From: Russula earlei | Taxonomy: Eukaryota > Basidiomycota > Agaricomycetes > Russulales > Russulaceae | Reading direction: 5' to 3' | Assembly: GCA_025769875.1 (NCBI GenBank) | Contig: JAGFNK010000121.1 | Location: forward strand, 1 to 64,000 | DNA length: 64,000 nucleotides | Shown: positions 34,670-44,901 of the stretch, piece after piece | Layout: every line of letters begins with the position of its first letter | Position numbering within the stretch: position 1 is the first letter of the stretch | Position numbers and translations under genes: made by a program | Notes under the pieces: model-generated | Databases searched by the model: none | What the model saw: only the letters and a program-made list of their open reading frames with translations | What the model was told of the DNA's origin: nothing

Positions 34670-36778
34670 GATCTAGTCATCATACGGTCAGCAACCTACG
34701 CTGAAGTAGTCAAGGGGGAGAATCTATACAGACCTCTCCATGACAAGAAGAAGGTGTACTACGTGACTCTCGACGAGCAGCACGGTTGGACACATGCATA
34801 CTTCTGTAAAGACCCCTACTGTCATTGGCATAGACAGTGGTAAGAGGGCAGACAAGTCCCGACTCCCTAGGAAAGGCAGTGGCGAGTGGACAAACTGGAA
34901 ATCGAAGGAGAACATAGCATACGCGTAAAGTTCAACCAGAAATCAAAGCAAGGAACCAAATTTGGTTGGTTCAAAGCTAGAGAGAGGGACGATCTACCCT
35001 CAGGAATCAAAGGAACTGCCATCTGGTGTTGGGCAGACCAGGAAGGGCCTAACAGATACGAGGTCCGATACAAAGGAAGCTACCTTCCTTGTGAATACAT
35101 CAACGATCAGTGGTACTTTATTGATTACCACAAAGGACGTCCCTACGCAGGAGAGGACGAAGACATCGACGAATATAAGGTCCTAGGTTTAGGAACCAAG
35201 ACAGATCCTTATACTACTCATTGGGAACCCAGAAGCCCAGTAGTAGACGACCCAGCTCCATTGATACAAAAGTCGTCAAGTGGAGAAACAGAACAGTCGG
35301 ACCCTCCGACTACAGATCAGAAAGCAGAAGCACCAGAAGTATTGGAGCTAGCTGAAAGACTAGAGCAGACAGTACACGTCTCGCCCATTGAACCAACAAT
35401 CGTTGAAGAACCAGAAGAATCAGTCGAAATGGCTACCATTGCAGCTACGCAGACAGCCACCATTGCCACCCAGACAGCAGGTGGAAGAGCAGGGCCCACC
35501 ATTGTAGTAAACCCTGGAGGTGGTCCACCTGGAGCAGGAGGACCACCTGGAGGTGGAGGAGTCCCCTTCGGACCCGGAGGTCCACCAGTACCAGGAGGAG
35601 GCCCACCTGGAGGAGGCCCTCCAGCAGGGGGACCACCAGCAGCACCTCCTGTAGGACCAGGGGCGAATCTGGCACCTCAGCCGGCACCAGGCCCCCATGG
35701 GGGCAACGGATCTCTAAAAGGAGACCCTCCTGAAGTCTTCAAAGGAGACAGGAAAAAGACGAAGTACTTTGTCCAGGATTTCAATCTATGGAATCTGCTC
35801 AACAGCGACAACCCGACCATGACTATTCCAATGAAGCGAGTAGCCCTAGCTCTCACCTACATCAAAGGAGAGAAAGTGCATGAATGGGTGGTCAATCAAA
35901 CGAACCTGGTAGAAGCAAAAAGAAATGGGGACCTGCCATCTCCTTATGCACCAGTGCAGCTAGATCCAACTGACATGCTCTTTTGGACCGAATTTGTGGA
36001 TGACTTCTTCAGAGAATTCAAAGACACCACAGAGCCTGAAGACGCTTTCATGGAGCTACAACAATTGTCCATGTCTAAAGCAGCATCGCTGGATGACTAT
36101 ACCAGCAAATTCCTTGTTCTGCTCAGTAAAGCAGGATGGGACCAGAATTCACCAGGAGCAGTAGAAGCCTACAAGGCTGGACTAATCACCTGGCTGGTGC
36201 GACGAATCTACAATCAACCAGTCAGAGATATACCTGCCATCAATGATCTACAAGCATGGATCAATGCTGCTAGGGAAGAACAGGCCAGAGACCAGCTCAT
36301 GAAAGCCAATATTGGATCTGGAGGTGGATCGTTGACCACCAGGGAAAATCGCATGAAATCCCTACAGGTTGGGAAAAGGCGAAACCAAAGAGATCCGAAT
36401 GCAATGGAAGTGGACTCAGTATCCACTGATGCAGCAAGGACCAAGCGACGTCCTCCTCTGACAGAGGAAAAGAAGAAACTGCTAGCAGAAGGGAAATGCT
36501 TCATCTGCAAGAAAGCAGGACATATCAGTCGGAACTGTCCTGACAAGGACAGAGTCAAGAAGAAATCAAGTAACCCAAGGGACAAAGGGAAAGCTCGAGC
36601 TCTGGAAACAGAGAAGGAGGACGACTCAGGGGATAGTGGAAATGAAAGCACTGTCTCCGGGCGATCTACATCTCCTCCTCCTACCTATAACAAGAGCTCC
36701 TCCTCGGCGTCCATAAAGAAGATGTCCACCAAACAAAAGGAGGACTTGTTGGAAGAACTGATGGAACAGGGTTTTTAG
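34670..36778 (+). pseudogene. GyB gag
   Basis: The frame is open from 34670 except TAA (34841-34843) and TAG (34868-34870). Domains: KDPYC module (AEVVKGENLYRP ... FCKDPYCHWHRQW, 34700-34840); header with FGWFKARERDDLP and YFIDYHKGRPYAGE; Pro/Gly-rich linker (35510-35700); capsid (DPPEVFKGDRKKTKYFVQDF, TYIKGEKVHEWV, 35716-36290); CCHC knuckle CFICKKAGHISRNC (36497-36538); acidic/Ser-rich tail. It ends GGT TTT TAG at 36770-36778; pol lies in the -1 frame directly beyond. No ATG was found before the module (an ATA sits there), so the start is uncertain. From 34886 on it is a clean 630-codon frame. Confidence 0.88.
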
Positions 36779-37680
36779 GAACACCTAAGTCGACGGCCTG
36801 GCTTAGGAAGAATAGTGTGTTGCAAGTGTACATTAGAAGACTGAATGCTATGAATATTCCGTTCACTTTCGTCACTGCACACACAACGGCCAAGGAATCT
36901 GCTCTACTGGACAGTGGAGCCACAGAGAACTTCATCGATCACTCAGCTTGGAAAAGACTGAAGATTGGGAAACAAGAACTACATGAACCCATGGTAGTAC
37001 GAAACGTCGACGGAACCCAGAATAAGCAGGGGGAACTCACCCATTACTGCTGGCTTTGCGTCCAATACAAGGAGAAGGAGAGCTTGCAAAGGTTCTATCT
37101 CACAGATTTAGGAACGGATCGGGTCATCCTGGGATATCCCTTCCTATATGAATTCGACCCCACCATCAACTGGAAGAAAGGACAGCTGATGGAAGGAATG
37201 GTACAGATTGAGACTGCTCGATACAAGTACCTGGATCTCTATGTCGCAAAACTCCAAAAGCGAGCAAGGGATGAAAACCGACAATTGAAGAAAGGGGAAG
37301 CCATTTACCTACAAAAGACGACTATTGCTCAGAAGTGGGCCCAGCAGTCGATTAAACCACAGGAAGGAGAAGATCCCCTTGCCAATGTTCCAAAGCAATT
37401 CCACCGCTTTGCAGATGTCTTCTCGGAAGAGAAGTCCCAGAGGTTCCCACCACCAAGGGAACCAGACATGCAGATAGAGCTGTTACCTGACGCACCAAAG
37501 GAACTAAACTGCAAAGTGTACCCCCTTACACAAGATGAACGAGAATACCTCAAGAAATTCCTAGCTGATGAAGTAGAGAAGCGATACATCACTCCAGGTC
37601 CATCCAGCTACACATCTCCAGTGTTCTTCATTGGCAAGAAGGACAGCAAAGAGAAGAGGATCATTGTAGACTATCGATGA
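36775..37680 (+). pseudogene. GyB protease and RT N-terminus
   Basis: Protease with intact LLDSGATENFIDHSAWKRL and ILGYPFLYEF, then the RT entry PDAPKELNCKVYPLTQDERE, YITPGPSSYTSPVFFIGKKD and RIIVDYR followed by TGA at 37678-37680, where Lys/Arg is expected (DYRxLN). The frame continues directly at 37681. A single base change would account for the stop. Confidence 0.9.
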
Positions 37681-38664
37681 CTAAATCAGTGGACCAGACG
37701 AGACAATGAACCTTTACCACATCTGGAACAAGAGGTGGAAAGACTCCGAGGGAAAAAGGTCTTCTCCAAATTTGATATACGATGGGGATACAATAATGTG
37801 CGACTGGCAGAAGGAGATCGCTGGAAGGCAGCCTTCAAGACGCCATATGGAACCTACCTGCCCAACGTCATGTATTTTGGGCTCAAGAACGCACCAGCCT
37901 TCTTTACTAGGCTGATGAGAAGAGACTTCGGTGACTGGCTGGACCGATGGGCAGAATACACAGTCAACTATCTGGATGACTTTGGAATTGCCATGGGGGA
38001 CAGTCCTGAACAACTAGAAATCCATGAGCAATGTATCAACGAACTACTCACGCTGATGCAGAAGAAGTCATACTTCCTGAAACCCCAGAAGTGCCAGTTC
38101 ATGGTGCAAAAACTAACCATGCTAGGATGGGACATAGACGAAGGGAAGATGAAGATTGAGGCCTCCAAAGTCCGAGGAATCACGGACTGGCCTCGGGAAA
38201 TCAAGGACGTACACGAAGTACGCAAAGTCATGGGAGTCCTCAGTTACAATAGGGCTTTTATTCGAGGATTCAGTCAGATTGCTCGACCCATTATTGCCTT
38301 GACAAAGAAAGGGGTGCCATTTGAATGGACCCAAGAATGCAAAGATGCTTTGGAACGACTTATCCAGATAGTATCTTCTGACCCTGTCCTGCTCCATCCT
38401 GATGAGGAGCGACCCTTTGAACTGGAAGTAGACGCATCCAATTATGCTATTGGAGCAGTATTATTCCAGAAGGATGAACAAGGAAAGAGGAGGCCAATAG
38501 GCTACTTCTCAGCAGCCTTGAAACAAGCAGAGAAGAACTACGACATATGGGACAAAGAGTTCTTAGCCATGGTGCGAGCCTTGAAACACTGGCGACACCT
38601 ACTCATGGGAGCAAAGCATAAGGTGGTGGTTTATACAGACCATGCGAACCTGTTGCATTACTGA
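37681..38664 (+). pseudogene. GyB RT (palm) and RNase H
   Basis: KKVFSKFDIRWGYNNVRL with the first catalytic Asp, FGLKNAPAFFTRLM, the catalytic box NYLDDFGIAMGD (about 37966-38001), thumb and connection, then RNase H with ELEVDASNYAIGAVLFQKD, WDKEFLAMVRAL and YTDHANLLHY. It ends in TGA at 38662-38664, again an expected Arg (HYRxP). Confidence 0.92.
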
Positions 38665-39192
38665 CACCCTCAGCGAATAAATGGTCGAGTGGCAAGATAC
38701 ATTACCTTCTTGGCAGACTTCGACTTAGAATTGAAACATCAGGCAGGGGCAAGGAATAAAGCAGATGCCCTGTCAAGGAGACCTGACCTTGACGATGGAC
38801 AAGGGGATAAAGAAGAAGTGGTCGCGCTACCTGACCATCTTTTTATTCGAGTAATGCATACTACTGCATTGGAAGAACGGATAAAGAACCAACAAAGGGA
38901 AGAAAGACACCGATTAAAGTTACTTGATTGGGTACAGAAACACCGACTGGAGAAGAGACATAACTTATGGTGGAAGAATGAAGCCTTGGTGGTTACAGGC
39001 GATGAAGGAACCCACAGGACGTTACTGGAGCAGTATCATGACAGTCCCACAGCAGGACACCCAGGAAAAGCTAAAACATTACTGGGAATGATGCGATACT
39101 ACTGGTGGCCCACCATAAGACGCTTTGTCGATCGATATGTGGAAGGATGCGCAATTTGCCAAAGTAACAAGTCAAACACTCATCCAAATTGA
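38665..39192 (+). pseudogene. GyB RNase H tail and integrase zinc-binding domain
   Basis: INGRVARYITFLADFDLEL, then GARNKADALSRRPD (end of RNase H), then integrase H..H..C..C: LLEQYHDSPTAGHPGKAK, RYYWWPTIRRFVDRYV, GCAICQSNKS. TGA at 39190-39192 (HPN*PPLYP). Confidence 0.9.
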
Positions 39193-39996
39193 CCTCCCTT
39201 GTATCCCATTCCACCAGAAGAAGGGGCTACTCCCTTCTTGACTGTCAGCATGGACTTTGTGGTCAAATTGCCGAAGTCAAAGGGATATGACAGTATATTG
39301 ACTGTCACTGACCACGATTGTACTAAAGGCGTCATCTTGCTTCCTTGCAAAGAAGAAATGGATGCAGAAGAGCTAGCACAGCTCTACAAGGACAGAATAT
39401 TCCCATTTGTGGGAGTACCAAGCAAGATCATATCCGATCGAGATAAACTAATAAGTTCCAAGTTCATTAGGGAACTTTGCGACCAGCTGCATATCAAACA
39501 GAATATCAGCACTGCCTACCATCCTCAGACAGATGGACAATCAGAAAGAATGAATCAGACGATGGAAACATCACTAAGAATCTTTTGCAACCACCAACAA
39601 GACGATTGGGTGGATTGGCTGCCTCTGGTGCAATACACGATGAATTCTAACGTTTCAGAGACAACCAGACAATCCCCTTTCTTCTTATGGATGGGTTTTA
39701 CGCCCAAAGCACACCAGCCAAATCGAGAAAGCAAGATACCAAGAATAGACAATTGGAAAGTCCGGATCCAGGAAGCGAGATCACAGGCACAAGAAGCAAT
39801 GAAGATCACTTCCCTAATGTGGAAGCGAAGAAGTAGTTTCCAACCTTATCAGAAAGGAAAAAGGGTATGGCTCGACAGCACCAACCTAAAAACGACACAT
39901 CCTACAGTGAAACTACGCCCAAAACGATATGGGCCCTTTGAAATCACGGAGGTGATTAGTCCGGTGACATACAGATTGGATCTCCCTAGCCGCTAG
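39193..39996 (+). pseudogene. GyB integrase core
   Basis: SMDFVVKLPKSKGYDSILTV with the first catalytic Asp, IISDRDKLISSKFI with the second Asp, and STAYHPQTDGQSERMNQ with the catalytic Glu; then YHPQ-distal helices and the GPF module KRYGPFEITEVISPVTYRLD. TAG at 39994-39996 (SR*RIHNAF), where Trp (TGG) is likely. Confidence 0.92.
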
Positions 39997-42018
39997 AGGA
40001 TCCATAACGCGTTTCATGCCTCCTTATTGACACCTTACAAGGAAACCGAGGAGCATGGGGCCAACTACACCAATCCAGAAGCAGAATTGGTGGAAGGAGA
40101 AGAGGAATATGAAGTAGCAACGATTTTAGGTTCAAGACGAACCGGAAGGAGGAAACAACTAGAGTATCAATTCCGGTGGGAAGGGTACTCCGAAGCCCAT
40201 GACTCTTGGGAGCCAGTAGAGAACATCAAAGCGTCTAGACTAATAGAGGAATATCACAGAAAGAACCCCACGGCCATACGAGTTATAAAAGTCCAGCGAA
40301 AGATGTCCTCTACTCCCTCATCCCCATATCATTGCTCACAAATGTCCCAAACTCCCACTAATGAAATCGTTCCCCAATCCGACCTCTCGGGTGCAGAGGG
40401 GCCACTTGAAATCACCACTCCCAATGCTTCCCTCCTTGCCTTCTTCCAAGGAATGGATGAACATAACACTGGAGAAGGAGAAGCAGATATGTGTCCTCTC
40501 GAATTTGGACCCCCTGCTGACCAAGTTGACGTTCAGCCTGGGGATTGGGATGTGACGTCCCCCACCAGTACTCTTGACCAGGATGCCCACCCTGGAGAGC
40601 CTTGGGTACGATGGGACGCTGACAGACACCACACAGGGATTGACATCCCTGATGGCATGACTTGGGGCAACAAACCGGCCAGGTATGTGGCCTATGATGT
40701 TGCCTTGGGAGAACCGAGAGTGAGGGGGAAGAATGGGGAAGGCCATGCAGACTATGGCGAGATCCTCCAGGCCACCCCTTGCTATAACCTCTATAACTAT
40801 GGCCAAGACGAACATGACTTAGACTGCTTCGACACAGAGAGGCAGTTCGAAGGGCGCTGGAGACAGACCCTCTACCTGCTAGGCGACTATGGGCTGCAGG
40901 CAGAACTCTACCGCTTGGACCATCTCTACACCTTACAAGAGACGCTGGAAGCTAACTATAAGGTGCTCGAAGAAGAGGAGAAGCAGCTGCGCTACAAGCT
41001 CAGCAAGTACCTAGCCGAGAAGCAAGGAGTAGAGAGAGACAGGGCTGAAGCCAAGGAGAGAATGGCAGCAGCCAAAGTACACTCACGTTGTTGGGAGTTC
41101 ATTGAAGCAGGCTGTAGCCAGGGAGAAACCCCTCCAGGTGTCTGGGCTGAAGAACTCCTCACCAACTATCGGGCTGGGCAGCCCACTCCCCCTCTACCCG
41201 TCTTCGTCCCTCAGCTGCCTTTGGCAGACATCGCTCAGGGGTATGCTACCCCTGATCCAGAACCAGTACCAGCCAGCCCCACACCTACGACGGTGCAAGG
41301 GTATTCGGAAGAGGAGATAGGCGTCCTCCAAACCATGTCCAGTATGTGCCTTCGAGGAGGAGCAGGATCGGAAGCGTCACCAAACCCTTCCCCCCAGAGC
41401 TCTATCTATTACCATTCCTATAGCAGCAGTGGGGAAGTGTCTACTGCAACGGCTGACTTCATTCCAGAGCCTCAGCAACTGAACATGATAGAAGGGAGGA
41501 GGAAAAGGAACCGATGCAAGTATTGTGGCGAGGTAGGACATTTTAACAAGTACTGTCCCCTACCCCACCAATATTGCCACGACCAACTGGCAGCAGACAC
41601 TGCCTCACATTGCCTAGTGCCCCCCTATCATCGCAGCTATGCCCCAGTCAGATCATGCCCCTTTCACAGAGGATGGGAACTGGGACACTCGAGCAGGAAG
41701 AGGAAGTCCGACCAGGAGAGGGAGGACATAGCTAACCCACGCATCTTGCAGGTAGCGAAAGGAGAAGGGTCCAGGACCTTCCAGGAGCCTTTTGCTACAA
41801 CTCCTCTCCGTTCCGACACACCTCCAGTCCGGAGGTTACCTAGGGACTCTGACAGACTCCCACAGATCATGTCTCCTTCAGCCATTGCTGAGGAGTCAGA
41901 GGCAATAGTGGCCTCAGCATTGGCTGCCTATGAGGCAGCAGAAGAAGGCCGATACACCTTCACCACATCACCTCCTCCCCTTGATGATGATGGCGTTGAC
42001 CCCACCACTCGATTTTAG
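39997..42018 (+). pseudogene. GyB integrase end, chromodomain and long CCHC-bearing extension
   Basis: One uninterrupted frame. NAFHASLLTPY closes the integrase; the chromodomain EYEVATIL ... YQFRWEGYSEAHDSWEP follows at 40105-40260. Some 580 residues then continue: acidic low-complexity (40300-40600), a conserved-looking block (GITIP-like region to about 40850), a coiled coil (LEANYKVLEEEEKQLRYKL, about 40940-41080), Pro/Ser-rich linker, then a CCHC knuckle CKYCGEVGHFNKYC (41515-41556) with more Cys/His behind it and a Ser/Pro-rich tail. GyA keeps the same order. RNA or nucleocapsid binding by the extension is inference. Confidence 0.88.
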
Positions 42019-42059
42019 AATCGTTGGTGTGTGGGACCACCAATCTGAAGGAGGGGTAA

Positions 42060-42647
42060 TGTTACCGAGTGGTTTGGGGTCCGGAAGATGCCGGAACACC
42101 TCAACTGTGGACTGCACTGTTTCCATTATGCATGCGTCAGATCTTGATCGTTTATGTTCGTTGATATCATATTCGGAACGCGTTGATCGTATCTTTCAGA
42201 AGATGTACTGAAGAAGCAATGAGTAGCATTGCTTCTGTCCCAGATGTTCCTGTACCACCATGTACGTCAATTCCTTGATTGGGGAAGCACTTAATGCTTC
42301 CAGCACCGAGATCATTTACATAGAAGCAACCTCGCTTCTATGAGCCGCCTTTTGCTTCTATAGCACCAACCAGTACTACAGTAGCATGAACCTTATCCCT
42401 GTAGGGCTATATAAAGCCTCCAGTAGAAACAGCTGAGCCTTAAGCTCGACTTAGTTTGCCAATCCCAAACAGTTGACTCCTACCCCATCTGCAGAGCCCC
42501 TCTCATCTTGTTGTCATACTCTAGAAGGATCTAACACTCCTTCCCCTCCACGAGTATTGCTTGCTTGACTCAAGCATATCTGCATTGGTAGGACGTGTTT
42601 ATAGACGCGACCATTGATCTTATTTAAGGCACTTTGGAGCCTTAACA
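42060..42647 (+). mobile_element. GyB 3' LTR
   Basis: 588 bp, TGTTACCGAG...CCTTAACA. It keeps some CpGs lost in the 5' LTR and the reverse, so both have decayed independently since insertion. Confidence 0.93.
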
Positions 42648-42880
42648 GTGTGGCATGCATGCATGGTTGGTGGTGAGGGCTGGGTGATGTGATTGAGGTC
42701 TTGATGTCACATGCAAGGTGGCTTGTGGTGTGTGGTCAGTGGATGGCCTGGAACGAGAGGGAGGTGGCAAGGGATGAAAGGGAGCTGAGGGGTCAGTCTC
42801 ATGTCATGTTGCATCATGTTTTTGCATGTGATTTTGAGGCCAGCCATAATCTTCCTTACACCTCAATGTGCTCATGCATG

Positions 42881-44287
42881 AGGGTGAAAAGGGTCAGGTA
42901 ATATGAGGCTTGACCCTCCAATAGTTCTTGGACAAGGGCATAGTGCTGTGGCAGGATAACTTCAGTCCACAGCTTCTTGTCACTGTTGGTGAGGGTAAGG
43001 ATGCAGGTAGGCTGTCCTTCAAAATCTCTTGAGTTCAAGAGGTGCCAATACAGTGATTGGCGTCAAGCAGGTTCAACAAGGTGGTTCAAGGTGTTGATGA
43101 AGAGGTTGTTTTGTACTTGGTTTAGGATTTGACCAAAAGGGAGGAGGCCTACTAGGTCTCAGCTCAGAGAACGTAGGTGTTGTGCAACCAAATATCAATG
43201 TGTTGGCAGTCATAGATGTTGACAGTGGACACAGGGGGAAAGTAGATCTCTTGAAGGGCTGGGAGATGGTTGAGGATCAGTTCCCTCTGATGAAGGATGG
43301 TGTCATCTTCTAAGTTGTACTCAGAATCACTTGGGTTGGGGGAAACTGTGAATTGTGGAGGCACTAAAAATGAACTTTGTTTTGATGGTCTAGTGTTACA
43401 AGGGTAGTTCTGACTGTTTAAGAACTGTGCACTAGGAAGCTATGTTGATGATACCCAGGCAACAAAGGGAGACGGGGCAGAAAGCAAAAGTGAGCAAAGG
43501 TGGGGTAAAGACGGAGGTTGTCAAGGGTATTCAAGTAAGCATTCTTGAATGATATATATCCTCCCTTAGCCACCCTTAAGTAAGCATATGAGTAATACAC
43601 TCTGCTGTCAAGGAAGTTGTGAATGGAAGTGATGAGAAATGACCCTTGATAGGTGAAATGATAGACAGGGTCCAATGTCTCCAAATGGTGAAGCATGGAT
43701 GAGTTAAACAGGTAATGTAGGTGACCAAATGGGAAGTCTATTTCTGGAGGGTGTATGCCTATGGAGCTACACACCTCAAAACTTGCTAGGTTAAATTGCC
43801 TGACGAGGTCAGGATTGGTAGGCAGCACTGCAAAAGTGTGGGCAGTTTTGGCCCAGAAAGGGGAGACAAAGGTGTCGGTGGATGGTCACTGGAGCAAGTG
43901 ACCTATAGTAGGGATGGTAGAGAGGGTGTCGCATCGTCCTGCTTCCTCCAAAGGATGCCAGTGTTCAAGTTCGTTTTGTCAAATGCAGTAGACTTGAAAC
44001 TGGTGAGGGTGAAAGGTGTATTCTGCACAATCAGGGGGGTTGAAGAAGCCACATGGAATGGGAGGAAGGTTTTCTTGTTCAGAGGAAGGGTTGTCTTCTG
44101 TGTAAGTCCCCAGGAGAGGGAGTACTGCATCAGGGGGAGGTCCAGGAGGTGGAGTCAGCCCCAGGACAAGGGGGAAAGATTGGGGAAGAGTGAGGAGTTG
44201 GATGTTGGGAGTGTGAGGCTCCAGAGACCCAGCAGTGGGGATGTTGTCAGACACTTGATGGGTTGACTGGTCAGCACAGGTTGGTAG
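42881..44287 (-). pseudogene. GyF 5' coding region, proximal part
   Basis: Starts directly behind the primer-binding site. Blocks in order: PPIPCGFFNPPDCAEYTFHP then HQFQVY (about 44060-43990), TAHTFAVLP, IDFPFGHLHYLF, YQGSFLITSIHNFLDSRVYY then SYAYLRV (about 43650-43570), an acidic NLEDDTILHQ (about 43310), VGLLPFGQIL, and SLYWHLLNSRDFEGQP (about 43045-43000), ending FTLMHEH before the inserted 527-bp element. Co-linear with GyC. One TGA (EPA*RQSLYW) occupies the same position as in GyC (PPA*QQLLYW). Confidence 0.75.
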
Positions 44288-44297
44288 AGACTGTCCA
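44288..44297 (-). other. GyF self-type primer-binding site
   Basis: Minus strand TGGACAGTCT, two bases past the LTR end at 44300, complementary to AGACTGTCCA in the LTR (minus strand of 44532-44541). Confidence 0.7.
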
Positions 44298-44299
44298 GA

Positions 44300-44901
44300 T
44301 GTCAAGACTCACTGTTGAACAATCCAGTTCAAGAGCAAGGGATAAGTTCAAAGATAAGTCAATAGATGTCCAAGATGGCGTGGGCAAGAAGTAGAGTCCA
44401 AAGCAGTACCAAGTACCAAAGAGGTATGGTTATGGGTAGAGTCGAGCAGGTATGCAGGGAAGAGGCCAGAATGGTCACAAGGGGATGGTCCTTAAAGGAG
44501 TATCCCAGGGGTAGAGAGTGCCATAAACAAATGGACAGTCTGAAGACTGTCCACTACTTTATTGAGCGCTTATATACTACAAGAGAACTGCTAAATAGGG
44601 AACAAGTCATAACCTTGTTATCAAGCACAATTGATGGATGAGTAAGAAGTTGGAGTATGCTTACTGAGCACGCTCTGTCATGCTCAGTAAGCTGCTGAGT
44701 AAGAAGGCTCCTATCAATGAGTAAGAGCCTTTACTGTCCATGTGTTCACTGCCTTAATACACATGCAAAGCACCTGATCCATTTACTGTTAGTTAGTTTA
44801 GGGCCGGTCATTTGAGGACTTGTAGTTTGGTTCAGGGAATAGAGTTGCTTATAAGGCCCCTTATATAGCTCTATTAGGGTCATTAGAGTCAACCATAATA
44901 T
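44300..44901 (-). mobile_element. GyF 5' LTR (family LTR1), truncated
   Basis: Minus strand ends CTTGACA at 44300 and matches LTR1 up to about 44901, where copia CoG begins; the LTR's outer ~350 bp is missing. TATA (gtatataagcgc on the minus strand) at about 44570. Confidence 0.85.

Larger units (their letters stand above)
34012..42647 (+). mobile_element. GyB: complete chromodomain Ty3/gypsy element
   Basis: 8,636 bp; LTRs of 588 bp at both ends. Flanks are GCGTG (34007-34011) and GTGTG (42648-42652), a 5-bp duplication differing by one C-to-T at a CpG. Order: primer-binding site, gag, protease, RT, RNase H, integrase, chromodomain, long extension with CCHC, polypurine tract (gaaggaggggtaa, 42047-42059). 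Long reading frames persist, broken by few stops, mostly TGA. Confidence 0.93.
33705..42872 (-). mobile_element. ~527-bp element with 8-bp target duplication (holding GyB)
   Basis: Flanked by CATGCATG (33697-33704 and 42873-42880). Removing everything between leaves a single CATGCATG and rejoins the GyF frame exactly (FTLMHVPGLTTVVQ). Own length after removing GyB is about 527 bp. The minus strand has tgtatataaact near 33870. An 8-bp duplication suggests hAT; clear terminal inverted repeats were not found. A second copy lies at 3427-3950. Confidence 0.7.

Noticed and set aside
37678..39192. Possible use of UGA as a sense codon (Arg) in the gypsy elements
   Set aside because: UGA ends the host csn3 gene, the affected positions differ mostly between elements, and CpG decay explains all cases more simply.
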